Shown: positions 1 through 5,013 of the stretch, in pieces
Position numbering within the stretch: position 1 is the stretch's first letter
How the letters are laid out: each line of letters opens with the position of its first letter
Assembly: GCA_021741945.1 (NCBI GenBank)
Contig: JAIOWV010000086.1
Coordinates: forward strand, 1-5,483
DNA length: 5,483 nucleotides
Source: Pontimonas sp.
GTDB taxonomy: Bacteria > Actinomycetota > Actinomycetes > Actinomycetales > Microbacteriaceae
Direction: 5' to 3'
The notes under the pieces: generated by a model
What the model was told of the DNA's origin: nothing
Database searches by the model: none
What the model saw: the letters and a program-made list of their open reading frames with translations, nothing else
Made by a program: the position numbers and the translations under genes

Positions 1-16
1 ATGTGGGAAAAGGTGG

Positions 17-41
17 GCGAGGTCACTGATTAGGCCCTCGC
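17..41 (-). terminator. Weak candidate terminator hairpin after the LysE-type gene
   Basis: A perfect 6-bp inverted repeat (GCGAGG at 17-22, CCTCGC at 36-41) encloses a 13-base loop just past the stop codon of the minus-strand exporter gene. Read on the minus strand, the stem is followed after a few bases by a short run of four T (TTTT). The loop is long and the T-run short and displaced, so this is at best a weak intrinsic terminator. It may instead be chance or act in the unseen left neighbour. Confidence 0.25.
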
Positions 42-46
42 AACTT

Positions 47-694
47 CTAAGCCGTTAGTGCCAACAGCACCGCTAAGAGCAGGAAGACGCCTGCCACGCT
101 GAACTCCATGGCGATGGCAACTTTTGGTCGCTGAAAGAACGCGGACGCGGCCGATGCCGCGAACACGAGAGGCACCAGCCACACCACTGTCACGACCAAA
201 AAGGCGAGGCTGAGGAGACTGAGCTGCCAGACAACACTGCTCGCGCTGCCAAGGAACTGGGGAAAAAACGCGAGATAGAAGATCAGCACTTTGGGGTTTG
301 TTACATTCGTGATCAGCGACATGCGAAACGGCTCGGCGGCGGTGAAAGTCGGTGAGACGTCCGTCGTTGTTGGGGTTTCAGCTCCGGCGACTGTCTTCAA
401 CAGCCTGAGCGCAGCCCGGGCACTTATGGCGGCGAGGACAACCAGTACCCCGATGCCAGCAAGTGTGAGGACATCAAGAGCCAGGGGATACTGACTTACT
501 AGCAAACCAATCCCTGAGATGAGCAATAGCGAGATAAGGCTCAGCCCCGCAAGGATTCCCATCATTGCGCTGAATCCTGCTGATCGCCCACCACGAATTG
601 CGTAGCGCAGTAGCAGAAACGTGTCGGCGCCCGGGGAAAGAATAATCACGAGAGAAGCGGGAACAAAAGCTGCCAGGACCGTGAAATCGACCAC
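47..694 (-). CDS. LysE/RhtB-family amino-acid or metabolite exporter
   Basis: This 215-residue integral membrane protein belongs to the LysE/RhtB translocator superfamily, whose members export amino acids or their derivatives from the cytoplasm. Six hydrophobic segments are visible near residues 6-27, 40-66, 72-97, 131-149, 155-182 and 192-213, and the length is typical. Family signatures are SPGADTFLLLRYAIRGG at about 20-36 and NVTNPKVLIFYLAFFPQF at about 130-147. Residues 102-122, in the central loop, are rich in Thr, Ala and Pro. I chose the GTG at 694 rather than the in-frame GTG at 718. An AGAGGG ribosome site (704-699) lies four bases before 694, and the -10 hexamer TAGACT ends at 719, so 718 would precede the transcript start. 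It is divergent from the EamA-type exporter. The substrate cannot be read from the sequence. Family assignment is secure. Confidence 0.9.
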   Translation of the reverse strand: MVDFTVLAAFVPASLVIILSPGADTFLLLRYAIRGGRSAGFSAMMGILAGLSLISLLLISGIGLLVSQYPLALDVLTLAGIGVLVVLAAISARAALRLLKTVAGAETPTTTDVSPTFTAAEPFRMSLITNVTNPKVLIFYLAFFPQFLGSASSVVWQLSLLSLAFLVVTVVWLVPLVFAASAASAFFQRPKVAIAMEFSVAGVFLLLAVLLALTA

Positions 695-718
695 TGTTCC
701 CTCTCTGAATGCAGGCAC

Positions 719-724
719 AGTCTA
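719..724 (-). promoter_or_regulatory. Candidate -10 element of the LysE-type gene
   Basis: TAGACT on the minus strand fits the actinobacterial sigma-A -10 pattern TAnnnT. A start about seven bases downstream (near 712) gives a leader of about 18 bases carrying the AGAGGG site used by the GTG at 694. No good -35 hexamer is seen 16-18 bases upstream. The same hexamer precedes two other minus-strand genes in this window. Confidence 0.5.
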
Positions 725-796
725 AGGCGCCGTTTTCCCTTCATCACGCTCCAATGAGCGGGGCGAGTCCGTGTCGGAGCCTCCCTTCATTTCCAC

Positions 797-802
797 TACG
801 CT
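797..802 (+). promoter_or_regulatory. Candidate -10 element of the EamA gene (leaderless)
   Basis: TACGCT matches TAnnnT and is followed by exactly six bases before the GTG at 809, so transcription would begin at or next to the start codon. No purine-rich ribosome site lies in the bases before this GTG, which agrees with a leaderless transcript. The -35 region (about 773-779) is poor. Confidence 0.45.
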
Positions 803-808
803 GACCTG

Positions 809-1747
809 GTGTCACGTCGCGCCCTGCTGCTGTTTCTCTCCGTCGGAGTGATCTGGGGAACACCGTATTTCTTCATCGCTATTGCGCTCGACCACTTCGA
901 AACAGTGAGTATCGTCTTCCTCCGAGTTTTCTTGGGAACGCTTGTGTTGTTGCCCATTGCTTTGCGCAAGGGCATGCTTCGGCGGACTCTACAAGCATGG
1001 CCGGCAGTCTTGGCCTTTGCCGTGCTCGAGATGGTGGGGCCTTGGTGGCTCATTACCGAGGCTGAACGAGAAATCTCTTCCAGTCTCGCTGGGCTCTTGA
1101 TTACCTCCGTGCCGTTTATTGCTGCGTTCTTCGTGGGACTGCTCGGTGACAGGTCGGCCTGGCACCCGATTACCGTCCTGGGTCTTGTGATTGGGTTTTC
1201 CGGGGTTCTGTCCCTGGTGGGCCTCGATGTGTTCTCCGGTCTGGTGGGCCTTACGCCTGTCTTGATGGTTCTGGCGGCAGCGGTGGGCTACGCAGTGGCA
1301 CCGATTGTTGCCAATCGGATGCCAGCCGATGTCCCCACTCTTGGCGTCATCGCAGTGTCGCTGACGATGGTGACCGTCATTTACGCGCCTTTCGCTGCTT
1401 TCACGCTCCCGGCCGATATTGCTCAGGGACCTTCGCTCGAAGCCTGGGGATCCGTATTTGTTCTGGGGCTGGCCTGTTCTGCGCTCGCGTTTGTGCTCTT
1501 CTTTAGTTTGATTAGGGAAATTGGTCCCGCCAGAGCAAGCCTTCTGACTTACGTGAACCTGGCTGTAGCGCTACTGCTTGGTGTGGTCTTCCTGTCAGAA
1601 CCGCTAACGCTGGGAATGGTGGTGGGGCTTCCTCTGGTCGCCATTGGTAGCTACCTCGCTTCACGACGCCGCGAGGCCTATGTCCGGAAATCCAAGCGCG
1701 GCCAGCAGCAGCCGCAGAAGTCTGAAGAGATTCCAGAGACCCTCTAG
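809..1747 (+). CDS. EamA-domain (drug/metabolite transporter superfamily) permease
   Basis: This 312-residue protein of the drug/metabolite transporter superfamily has two EamA repeats and about ten membrane helices (near 4-24, 33-52, 65-83, 91-112, 119-138, 148-167, 177-199, 213-234, 242-262 and 268-286). Typical landmarks are WGTPYFFIAIAL near 16-27, FLRVFLGTLVLLP near 37-49, a small-residue helix SSLAGLLITSVPF near 91-103, and, in the second repeat, the family-like ending ARASLLTYVNLAVALLLG near 241-258 followed by SEPLT. Relatives export metabolites, amino acids or drugs; the substrate is not deducible. The C-terminal tail after about 287 is polar, basic then acidic, and glutamine-rich, probably cytoplasmic and not part of the EamA fold. 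The GTG start is chosen because the first helix begins immediately and a -10 hexamer sits six bases upstream. The stop interlocks with that of the converging gene. Confidence 0.9.
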   Translation: MSRRALLLFLSVGVIWGTPYFFIAIALDHFETVSIVFLRVFLGTLVLLPIALRKGMLRRTLQAWPAVLAFAVLEMVGPWWLITEAEREISSSLAGLLITSVPFIAAFFVGLLGDRSAWHPITVLGLVIGFSGVLSLVGLDVFSGLVGLTPVLMVLAAAVGYAVAPIVANRMPADVPTLGVIAVSLTMVTVIYAPFAAFTLPADIAQGPSLEAWGSVFVLGLACSALAFVLFFSLIREIGPARASLLTYVNLAVALLLGVVFLSEPLTLGMVVGLPLVAIGSYLASRRREAYVRKSKRGQQQPQKSEEIPETL

Positions 1748-2745
1748 CTCGTTCCCTCTGGTGCACGGTGACGCTCGGTGATCGTCGCGTAAAGGCCAAT
1801 AGTCACCAGGAAGATCAGGACCAAAGCTGGAGCGAAGTCACCGAGGAACCATCCGAGTGTGAAGGGCTTAACTTCCCAACCGACGTAGTCAAAGTTGTAG
1901 TCGCGGAGTTCCTCGAAGGCCATGCCACCAAACGTGAAGGCCATGACTGAGACCACGGCGCCAAAAACAATGGACAGCACAAAGTTGAGATTCCACGCGC
2001 CACTCGCCCACGCCGTCCGGGGTTTTGGTGGTGCGGGTTTCTCAGCTTTCGCCAGACGGGCAAAGCGGGTTCCCAAGATTATGCCCGCGGCAATAATCAC
2101 CTGAATGACGACCCAGACCCACGCCTCCAGCGTGGTTCCGGTGATGTCGTAGACAACTAGCCCGAAGACGATGGCAAGTGCTCCAGCGATGATGGGTGTT
2201 GCGTACCCAAGCCCGAGTGCTTTCTGTCGGTCAGACATTCCCGCCTTGGGGGAATCGGCGCTCTCAGGCTGGTCGGTGCGGAACACGAACGCCACCAAGA
2301 TGATCACAACGACCAGGGCGGCAGCGATGACGATGGGTGCGTAGACACCCAGCAGGCGGTTGATGAGGGGCTCGTCCCCGCCAAAGCGGTTAAAGGCGCC
2401 GAGGAAAGTAGCAATTCCGAAGATCACCGACCCAGCGAGGCCAATAATCACAGTGAGATTGGCAAATCTGTAGGCAGCCTTGGTGAGGGGTTCGTCAACA
2501 CCAACCGCGAGCCGATGACGCGCAGTGATGCGGAGGCTCTGCATCGACAGAATCGAGAAGACAGCTATTCCTGAGAGGTAAAGATAGGTAGATGCTCTGA
2601 CAGAGGGGCCATCGCTCACCCAAAAGCCGTTTTCGTCGTAGACGGGCTGGACGAAAAGTTCGCTAAAGCTCGCAAACATAAACAGTGCCCACCCAACAAA
2701 CAGGCCAATGAGTGGCAGAAGAATTGCTCTCTGGGGAGTAGTCAT
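1744..2745 (-). CDS. Eight-helix membrane protein of unknown function
   Basis: I do not recognise a named family for this 333-residue protein. About eight hydrophobic segments are visible near 7-27, 54-72, 95-117, 133-155, 178-200, 207-226, 252-272 and 299-321. They look like two four-helix halves: helices 2 and 6 are each followed by a basic loop (RITARHR; RFARLAK), and helices 4 and 8 begin with the similar LGVYAP and LGDFAP. The loop between helices 1 and 2 is acidic and aromatic, as is the FEELRDYNFDYVGWE stretch near 277-291 before helix 8. Polar linkers at about 156-176 and 230-248 separate the helix groups; the latter is proline- and lysine-rich. No catalytic motif is evident. The ATG at 2745 is supported by TAGACT six bases upstream. 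It lies 51 bp downstream of the DLW-tailed gene on the same strand but appears to have its own promoter. A real gene is likely; its role is unknown. Confidence 0.8.
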   Translation of the reverse strand: MTTPQRAILLPLIGLFVGWALFMFASFSELFVQPVYDENGFWVSDGPSVRASTYLYLSGIAVFSILSMQSLRITARHRLAVGVDEPLTKAAYRFANLTVIIGLAGSVIFGIATFLGAFNRFGGDEPLINRLLGVYAPIVIAAALVVVIILVAFVFRTDQPESADSPKAGMSDRQKALGLGYATPIIAGALAIVFGLVVYDITGTTLEAWVWVVIQVIIAAGIILGTRFARLAKAEKPAPPKPRTAWASGAWNLNFVLSIVFGAVVSVMAFTFGGMAFEELRDYNFDYVGWEVKPFTLGWFLGDFAPALVLIFLVTIGLYATITERHRAPEGTS

Positions 2746-2751
2746 AGTGTC

Positions 2752-2757
2752 AGTCTA
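2752..2757 (-). promoter_or_regulatory. Candidate -10 element of the eight-helix protein gene (leaderless)
   Basis: TAGACT on the minus strand is followed by the six bases GACACT and then the ATG at 2745, so the predicted transcript starts at the A of the start codon. No ribosome site lies between them. The -35 region is weak (for example CGTGTC, 2779-2774, at 16 bp spacing). Confidence 0.5.
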
Positions 2758-2796
2758 GGGAGGGGTAGGCGTTGACACGATGACCGGAGCCGACGA

Positions 2797-3165
2797 CTAT
2801 TCGGCGTCTTCCTCCACCCACAGGTCGTCGTCTGCCCGCAGGGTCTGCCAGGCCGCGTAGCTCACGGCTGCCACCGCGATGGCGCCAATAGCCATCAGAA
2901 CGTAAACAAGAGGATTTGAGGACTTTTTGGGCATCGGGGCAACTTTCTTCCACGGAATTCTTGAGAGGTTGGGCTCGATTGTGTTCCTGTAGGTTGAGCG
3001 CGCGCGCGGGAGCAGTTCTTTGCGAGCCACGTCGCCAGCCTGACGTGAGGCGTCGAGTGCGACGTCTTTGGCGTGACTGAGCACTTCACGCTGTTCTTCC
3101 CACAACCGTTGAGCCTCGTGGGCCAACCTGTTGATGTCACGCATAGTCTTGCGGTCGAAATCCAT
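2797..3165 (-). CDS. Tail-anchored small protein with DLW-39-like C-terminus
   Basis: This 122-residue protein has three visible parts. Residues 1-60 are highly charged and look helical (rich in Glu, Arg, Ala and Gln), possibly a coiled coil. A basic stretch (IPWKKVAPMPKKS, near 70-82) leads into one membrane helix at about 86-106. The end is short and acidic, with ADDDLW at 111-116. There is no N-terminal signal, so the charged domain is probably cytoplasmic and the acidic tail outside. The end (small-residue helix, AWQTLRA, then acidic-DLW) resembles, from memory, the small actinobacterial DLW-39 proteins encoded near gyrA; this is inference, with no search run. The ATG at 3165 has a good AAGAGGA ribosome site (3176-3170) and an upstream TTGACA promoter. 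It is divergent from ppiA. I recall similar genes near ppiA in other Microbacteriaceae. The molecular role is unknown. Confidence 0.8.
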   Translation of the reverse strand: MDFDRKTMRDINRLAHEAQRLWEEQREVLSHAKDVALDASRQAGDVARKELLPRARSTYRNTIEPNLSRIPWKKVAPMPKKSSNPLVYVLMAIGAIAVAAVSYAAWQTLRADDDLWVEEDAE

Positions 3166-3207
3166 GGCGTCCTCTTGTGATCGTGAGCCTCCAGTGTCGC
3201 AGACTTA

Positions 3208-3236
3208 ACTCTGAGACGTCTGGGGGCGCTTGTCAA
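3208..3236 (-). promoter_or_regulatory. Promoter of the DLW-tailed protein gene (-35 TTGACA, -10 CAGAGT)
   Basis: On the minus strand a perfect TTGACA (3236-3231) is followed after 17 bases by CAGAGT (3213-3208), a fair actinobacterial -10. Transcription would start near 3201, giving a leader of roughly 36 bases with a clear ribosome site. This is the only promoter in the window with a consensus -35. Confidence 0.6.
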
Positions 3237-3261
3237 CGGCCCACTACTTTCCAGGTGCTGA

Positions 3262-3267
3262 CAGAAT
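3262..3267 (+). promoter_or_regulatory. Candidate -10 element of ppiA (leaderless)
   Basis: CAGAAT lies exactly six bases (AGAACC) before the ATG at 3274, which predicts transcription starting at the A of the start codon. No convincing -35 is found at 16-18 bp spacing; a near-consensus TTGTCA at 3230-3235 is too far away (26 bp). Confidence 0.4.
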
Positions 3268-3273
3268 AGAACC

Positions 3274-3813
3274 ATGACTGCACACACTCACACCGCCATT
3301 ATTCACACCAACCACGGGGACATTGCCGTTGGGCTTCTGGGAAACCACGCACCAAAGACCGTGGCTAACTTCGTTGGTCTTGCCACCGGGGACCTGGAGT
3401 GGACCCACCCGACTACGGGTGCTCCAGGCCAGGGACCTCTCTACACGGACGTTGTGTTTCACCGGATTATTCCTGGATTCATGATTCAGGGCGGCGACCC
3501 CACGGGCACCGGAATGGGCGGCCCCGGTTATCAGTTTGATGATGAAATCCACCCGGAGCTCAATTTCACCGAGCCTTTCGTCTTAGCGATGGCTAACGCG
3601 GGCAAGCGTGGCGGCCAGGGAACTAACGGCAGCCAGTTCTTCATCACCACAGCAGCGACCACCTGGTTACAGGGGAACCACACGATTTTTGGTGTTGTGC
3701 TCGATGACGCATCCAAGGACGTGGTTCGCGCGATTGAGGCAACGCCCACGGATGGAAGCGATCGGCCACTGACCGACGTTGTCATGACGGGCGTCACCGT
3801 CACCGAGCTTTAG
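3274..3813 (+). CDS. ppiA: Cyclophilin-type peptidyl-prolyl cis-trans isomerase
   Basis: This 179-residue single-domain cyclophilin catalyses cis-trans isomerisation of Xaa-Pro bonds and assists protein folding. It has no signal peptide or membrane anchor, so it should act in the cytoplasm. The active site is complete by comparison with human cyclophilin A: FHRIIPGFMIQGGD at 62-75 supplies Arg64, Phe69, Met70 and Gln72; NGSQFFIT at 118-125 supplies Phe123; and W131 with H136 lie in WLQGNHTIFG. Trp131 matches the residue linked to cyclosporin binding. A short insert near 43-55 (THPTTGAPGQGP) precedes the YTDVVFHR strand and is common in actinobacterial members. The ATG is supported by CAGAAT six bases upstream. 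The last base of its TAG stop is the first base of the rhomboid GTG start, so the two genes are probably co-transcribed and translationally coupled. Identification is secure. Confidence 0.96.
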   Translation: MTAHTHTAIIHTNHGDIAVGLLGNHAPKTVANFVGLATGDLEWTHPTTGAPGQGPLYTDVVFHRIIPGFMIQGGDPTGTGMGGPGYQFDDEIHPELNFTEPFVLAMANAGKRGGQGTNGSQFFITTAATTWLQGNHTIFGVVLDDASKDVVRAIEATPTDGSDRPLTDVVMTGVTVTEL

Positions 3814-4652
3814 TGGAGCCCGCATCCGGCTCGAGCGATGACTTCTGTTATCGCCACCCCAAGCGAGAAAGTTTTGTTCTCTGCCAAAGGTGCGCGAGGA
3901 CGATTTGTGGCGATTGCCAAACCCCTGCACCCGTCGGGGTGCACTGTCCCGAGTGCCGAAAGACCGACCAGGCAGGCTCGAGGGGTTCCCGTGGCATAGC
4001 TGGACGACTGCTCGGTCGGACGCCGGGTGGCGTCGACTTTAGTCCCTTAGTCACTTATGTGTTGCTTGGCATCATTGGGGTTGTGTACGTCCTTCAGTGG
4101 CTGACTGGCGGTTTTGTCACCCAGTTATTGCTCTATTGGCCCCCGATTACCGCTCTCGAACCATGGCGGATGATCACGACCATGTTTGTGCACTCGACGT
4201 CGTCAATCTTCCATATCCTCTTCAACGGGTACTCGCTGTACATCCTCGGAACCCTCGTTGAGCGTTTGGTGGGTCGCGGACGTTTTCTCTGGCTCTTCCT
4301 CCTCTCGGGATTGGGAGGTTCAGTCGCGGTCCTGTGGCTGTCGCCCAATGCCGCGGTGGTAGGCGCCTCCGGCGCCATATTTGGCCTATTCGGCGCGCTT
4401 TTTGTAATCCAACGGTCTTTCGGTGGCGCCAACAGGCAACTTCTGATTGTTTTGGGACTGAACTTGGTCCTTGGGTTCGTGGTGCCAGGCATCTCCTGGC
4501 AGGCACACATTGGGGGGCTTCTCGTGGGCGCCCTAGTTGCCTGGATTTTCATCCGAACGAGGGGTAATTCAACGCGTTCACAGGAGCGCACACAGTTGAT
4601 GGGCGTCGCGGTCGGTCTCGTGGCGGCGACCTTTGCGGGCGCCCTGCTCTAA
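3813..4652 (+). CDS. Rhomboid-family intramembrane serine protease with N-terminal zinc-binding domain
   Basis: This 279-residue polytopic protease is predicted to cleave membrane proteins within or next to their transmembrane helices. Residues 12-48 form a B-box-like zinc-binding module with candidate ligands C12, H15, C24, C27, C32, C35, H44, C45 and C48. A Gly/Arg-rich linker follows. The rhomboid core begins near 78, with helices at about 78-98, 120-145, 155-176, 181-199, 207-224 and 230-248, and a seventh at about 262-278. The catalytic dyad is intact: Ser186 in GASGAIFG and His232 in AHIGG. FHILFNGYSLY at 133-143 is the conserved helix-2 motif, with Asn138 as the probable oxyanion partner. 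The GTG start overlaps the ppiA stop by one base and has only a weak upstream GAG, so coupling to ppiA translation is likely. The fused zinc module is common in actinobacterial rhomboids; its function and the substrates here are unknown. Confidence 0.94.
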   Translation: MEPASGSSDDFCYRHPKRESFVLCQRCARTICGDCQTPAPVGVHCPECRKTDQAGSRGSRGIAGRLLGRTPGGVDFSPLVTYVLLGIIGVVYVLQWLTGGFVTQLLLYWPPITALEPWRMITTMFVHSTSSIFHILFNGYSLYILGTLVERLVGRGRFLWLFLLSGLGGSVAVLWLSPNAAVVGASGAIFGLFGALFVIQRSFGGANRQLLIVLGLNLVLGFVVPGISWQAHIGGLLVGALVAWIFIRTRGNSTRSQERTQLMGVAVGLVAATFAGALL

Positions 4653-4655
4653 GAG

Positions 4656-4664
4656 TTATCCACA
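4656..4664 (+). promoter_or_regulatory. DnaA box (perfect consensus)
   Basis: TTATCCACA is an exact match to the DnaA box TTATnCACA, three bases after the rhomboid stop codon, in a non-coding gap. A weaker copy, TTGTCCCCA (4667-4675, two mismatches), follows in the same orientation with an 11-bp start-to-start distance, about one helical turn. The ppiA-crgA cluster usually lies near oriC in Actinobacteria, which makes DnaA binding plausible. Two boxes without an AT-rich element are not an origin. Confidence 0.5.
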
Positions 4665-4669
4665 GGTTG

Positions 4670-4682
4670 TCCCCACTGGGGA
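4670..4682. repeat. GC-rich short hairpin TCCCC-ACT-GGGGA
   Basis: This is a perfect 5-bp stem with a three-base loop, partly overlapping the weak second DnaA-like site. It lies between the convergent rhomboid and crgA genes. No T-run follows on either strand, so it is not a standard intrinsic terminator, though it could help stop transcription. Confidence 0.5.
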
Positions 4683-4685
4683 GAA

Positions 4686-4699
4686 TTACACGCGTGTAA
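4686..4699. repeat. Perfect 14-bp palindrome TTACACGCGTGTAA
   Basis: The 14 bases read identically on both strands with no spacer. The site lies between the ends of the rhomboid and crgA genes, 12 bp beyond the crgA stop. As DNA it looks like a binding site for a dimeric regulator; as RNA it could form a 5-bp stem with a CGCG loop. It does not match parS (TGTTTCACGTGAAACA). No binding protein is known to me for this exact sequence. Confidence 0.6.
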
Positions 4700-4701
4700 G
4701 T

Positions 4702-4722
4702 CGCTGGGTGTTATTTCCAGCG
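4702..4722. repeat. Inverted repeat spanning the crgA stop codon
   Basis: CGCTGG (4702-4707) and CCAGCG (4717-4722) form a 6-bp stem with a nine-base loop that contains the crgA stop codon. It is the third dyad in about 53 bp between the convergent genes. There is no T-run on either strand, so a terminator role is uncertain. Confidence 0.35.
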
Positions 4723-4947
4723 GGTTGTCATCAAGAAACCGACGAACATGATGCCAAAGCCCACGGCAATGTTCCAGGCGCCAATCGGTGGAATCGGCCA
4801 TCCGGTTCCAGAGATGTAGTAGGTCAAGATCCAGGCGAGGCCAAAGAGCATGAGGCCGAACATGACCGGCTTGAACCACACTGGGTTGTCGTTGCTCTCT
4901 TCGTAGGAGCTACTCGTGCTGACGGGATCTTTGGATCGTTTAGCCAT
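4711..4947 (-). CDS. crgA: CrgA, cell-division/septum regulator
   Basis: This 78-residue actinobacterial CrgA is a small membrane protein. In Streptomyces it restrains FtsZ-ring formation; in mycobacteria it contacts FtsZ and septal peptidoglycan enzymes. The basic, serine-rich N-terminus (1-20) is probably cytoplasmic. NPVWFKPVMFGLMLFGL at 21-37 opens helix 1 (about 24-45), and GAWNIAVGFG at 57-66 opens helix 2 (about 57-74), ending in the family's typical MTTRWK. The external loop carries SGTGWPIPPIG. The length fits the family (roughly 80-95). I chose the ATG at 4947 over the in-frame TTG at 4953. MAKRS is a typical N-terminus, and TAGACT (4960-4955) ends one base before that TTG, so transcription should start at or beside the ATG. 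It is divergent from the sortase gene and convergent with the rhomboid gene, the usual actinobacterial order. Confidence 0.95.
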   Translation of the reverse strand: MAKRSKDPVSTSSSYEESNDNPVWFKPVMFGLMLFGLAWILTYYISGTGWPIPPIGAWNIAVGFGIMFVGFLMTTRWK

Positions 4948-4954
4948 GCGCAAC

Positions 4955-4960
4955 AGTCTA
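4955..4960 (-). promoter_or_regulatory. Candidate -10 element of crgA (leaderless)
   Basis: TAGACT on the minus strand lies seven bases before the crgA ATG at 4947, so the mRNA should begin at or one base before the start codon. The spacer contains a run of seven A on this strand. The best -35 candidate, GTTCCA (4983-4978), is weak and lies where the opposite sortase promoter would place its own -35. Confidence 0.5.
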
Positions 4961-5001
4961 CTTGTTTGGCCTTTTTTTGGAACCGCTAGGTTCGCGGTGC
5001 C

Positions 5002-5007
5002 TAAACT
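5002..5007 (+). promoter_or_regulatory. Candidate -10 element of the sortase gene (leaderless)
   Basis: TAAACT fits TAnnnT and is followed by six bases (AAAGCA) before the GTG at 5014, predicting a leaderless transcript. TTGGAA (4977-4982) is a partial -35 match at a long 19-bp spacing. Confidence 0.5.
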
Positions 5008-5013
5008 AAAGCA

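Noticed and set aside
1..33. Eleven-codon open frame on the plus strand ending in TAG at 31-33, possibly the tail of an upstream gene
   Set aside because: Too short to identify, and another plus frame also stays open past it; nothing supports one reading over the other.
695..718. Longer LysE-type protein starting at GTG 718
   Set aside because: The -10 hexamer ends at 719, so this codon would lie before the transcript start, and the ribosome site belongs to GTG 694.
2772..2800. Plus-strand TTGACA with GACTAT 17 bp downstream, a possible antisense promoter into the DLW-tailed gene
   Set aside because: The -10 matches TATAAT at only three positions and lacks the leading T; no plus-strand gene follows.
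2895..3287. 130-codon minus-strand frame overlapping the DLW-tailed gene and the ppiA start
   Set aside because: Out of frame with a gene that has a promoter, ribosome site and membrane helix; the product has no recognisable features.
4133..4591. 152-codon open frame antisense to the rhomboid gene
   Set aside because: Shadow of a secure gene; its product is Arg/Pro/Thr-rich, with no domain and no supported start.
4686..4699. parS-type ParB site
   Set aside because: The palindrome does not align with TGTTTCACGTGAAACA at its centre or flanks.
4653..4710. Replication origin in the rhomboid-crgA gap
   Set aside because: Only one perfect and one weak DnaA box, no AT-rich unwinding stretch, and dnaA/dnaN are not in the window.
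4948..4953. Longer CrgA starting at TTG 4953
   Set aside because: Adds two residues only, is a weak start codon, and lies one base after the -10 hexamer; ATG 4947 gives the typical MAKRS start.
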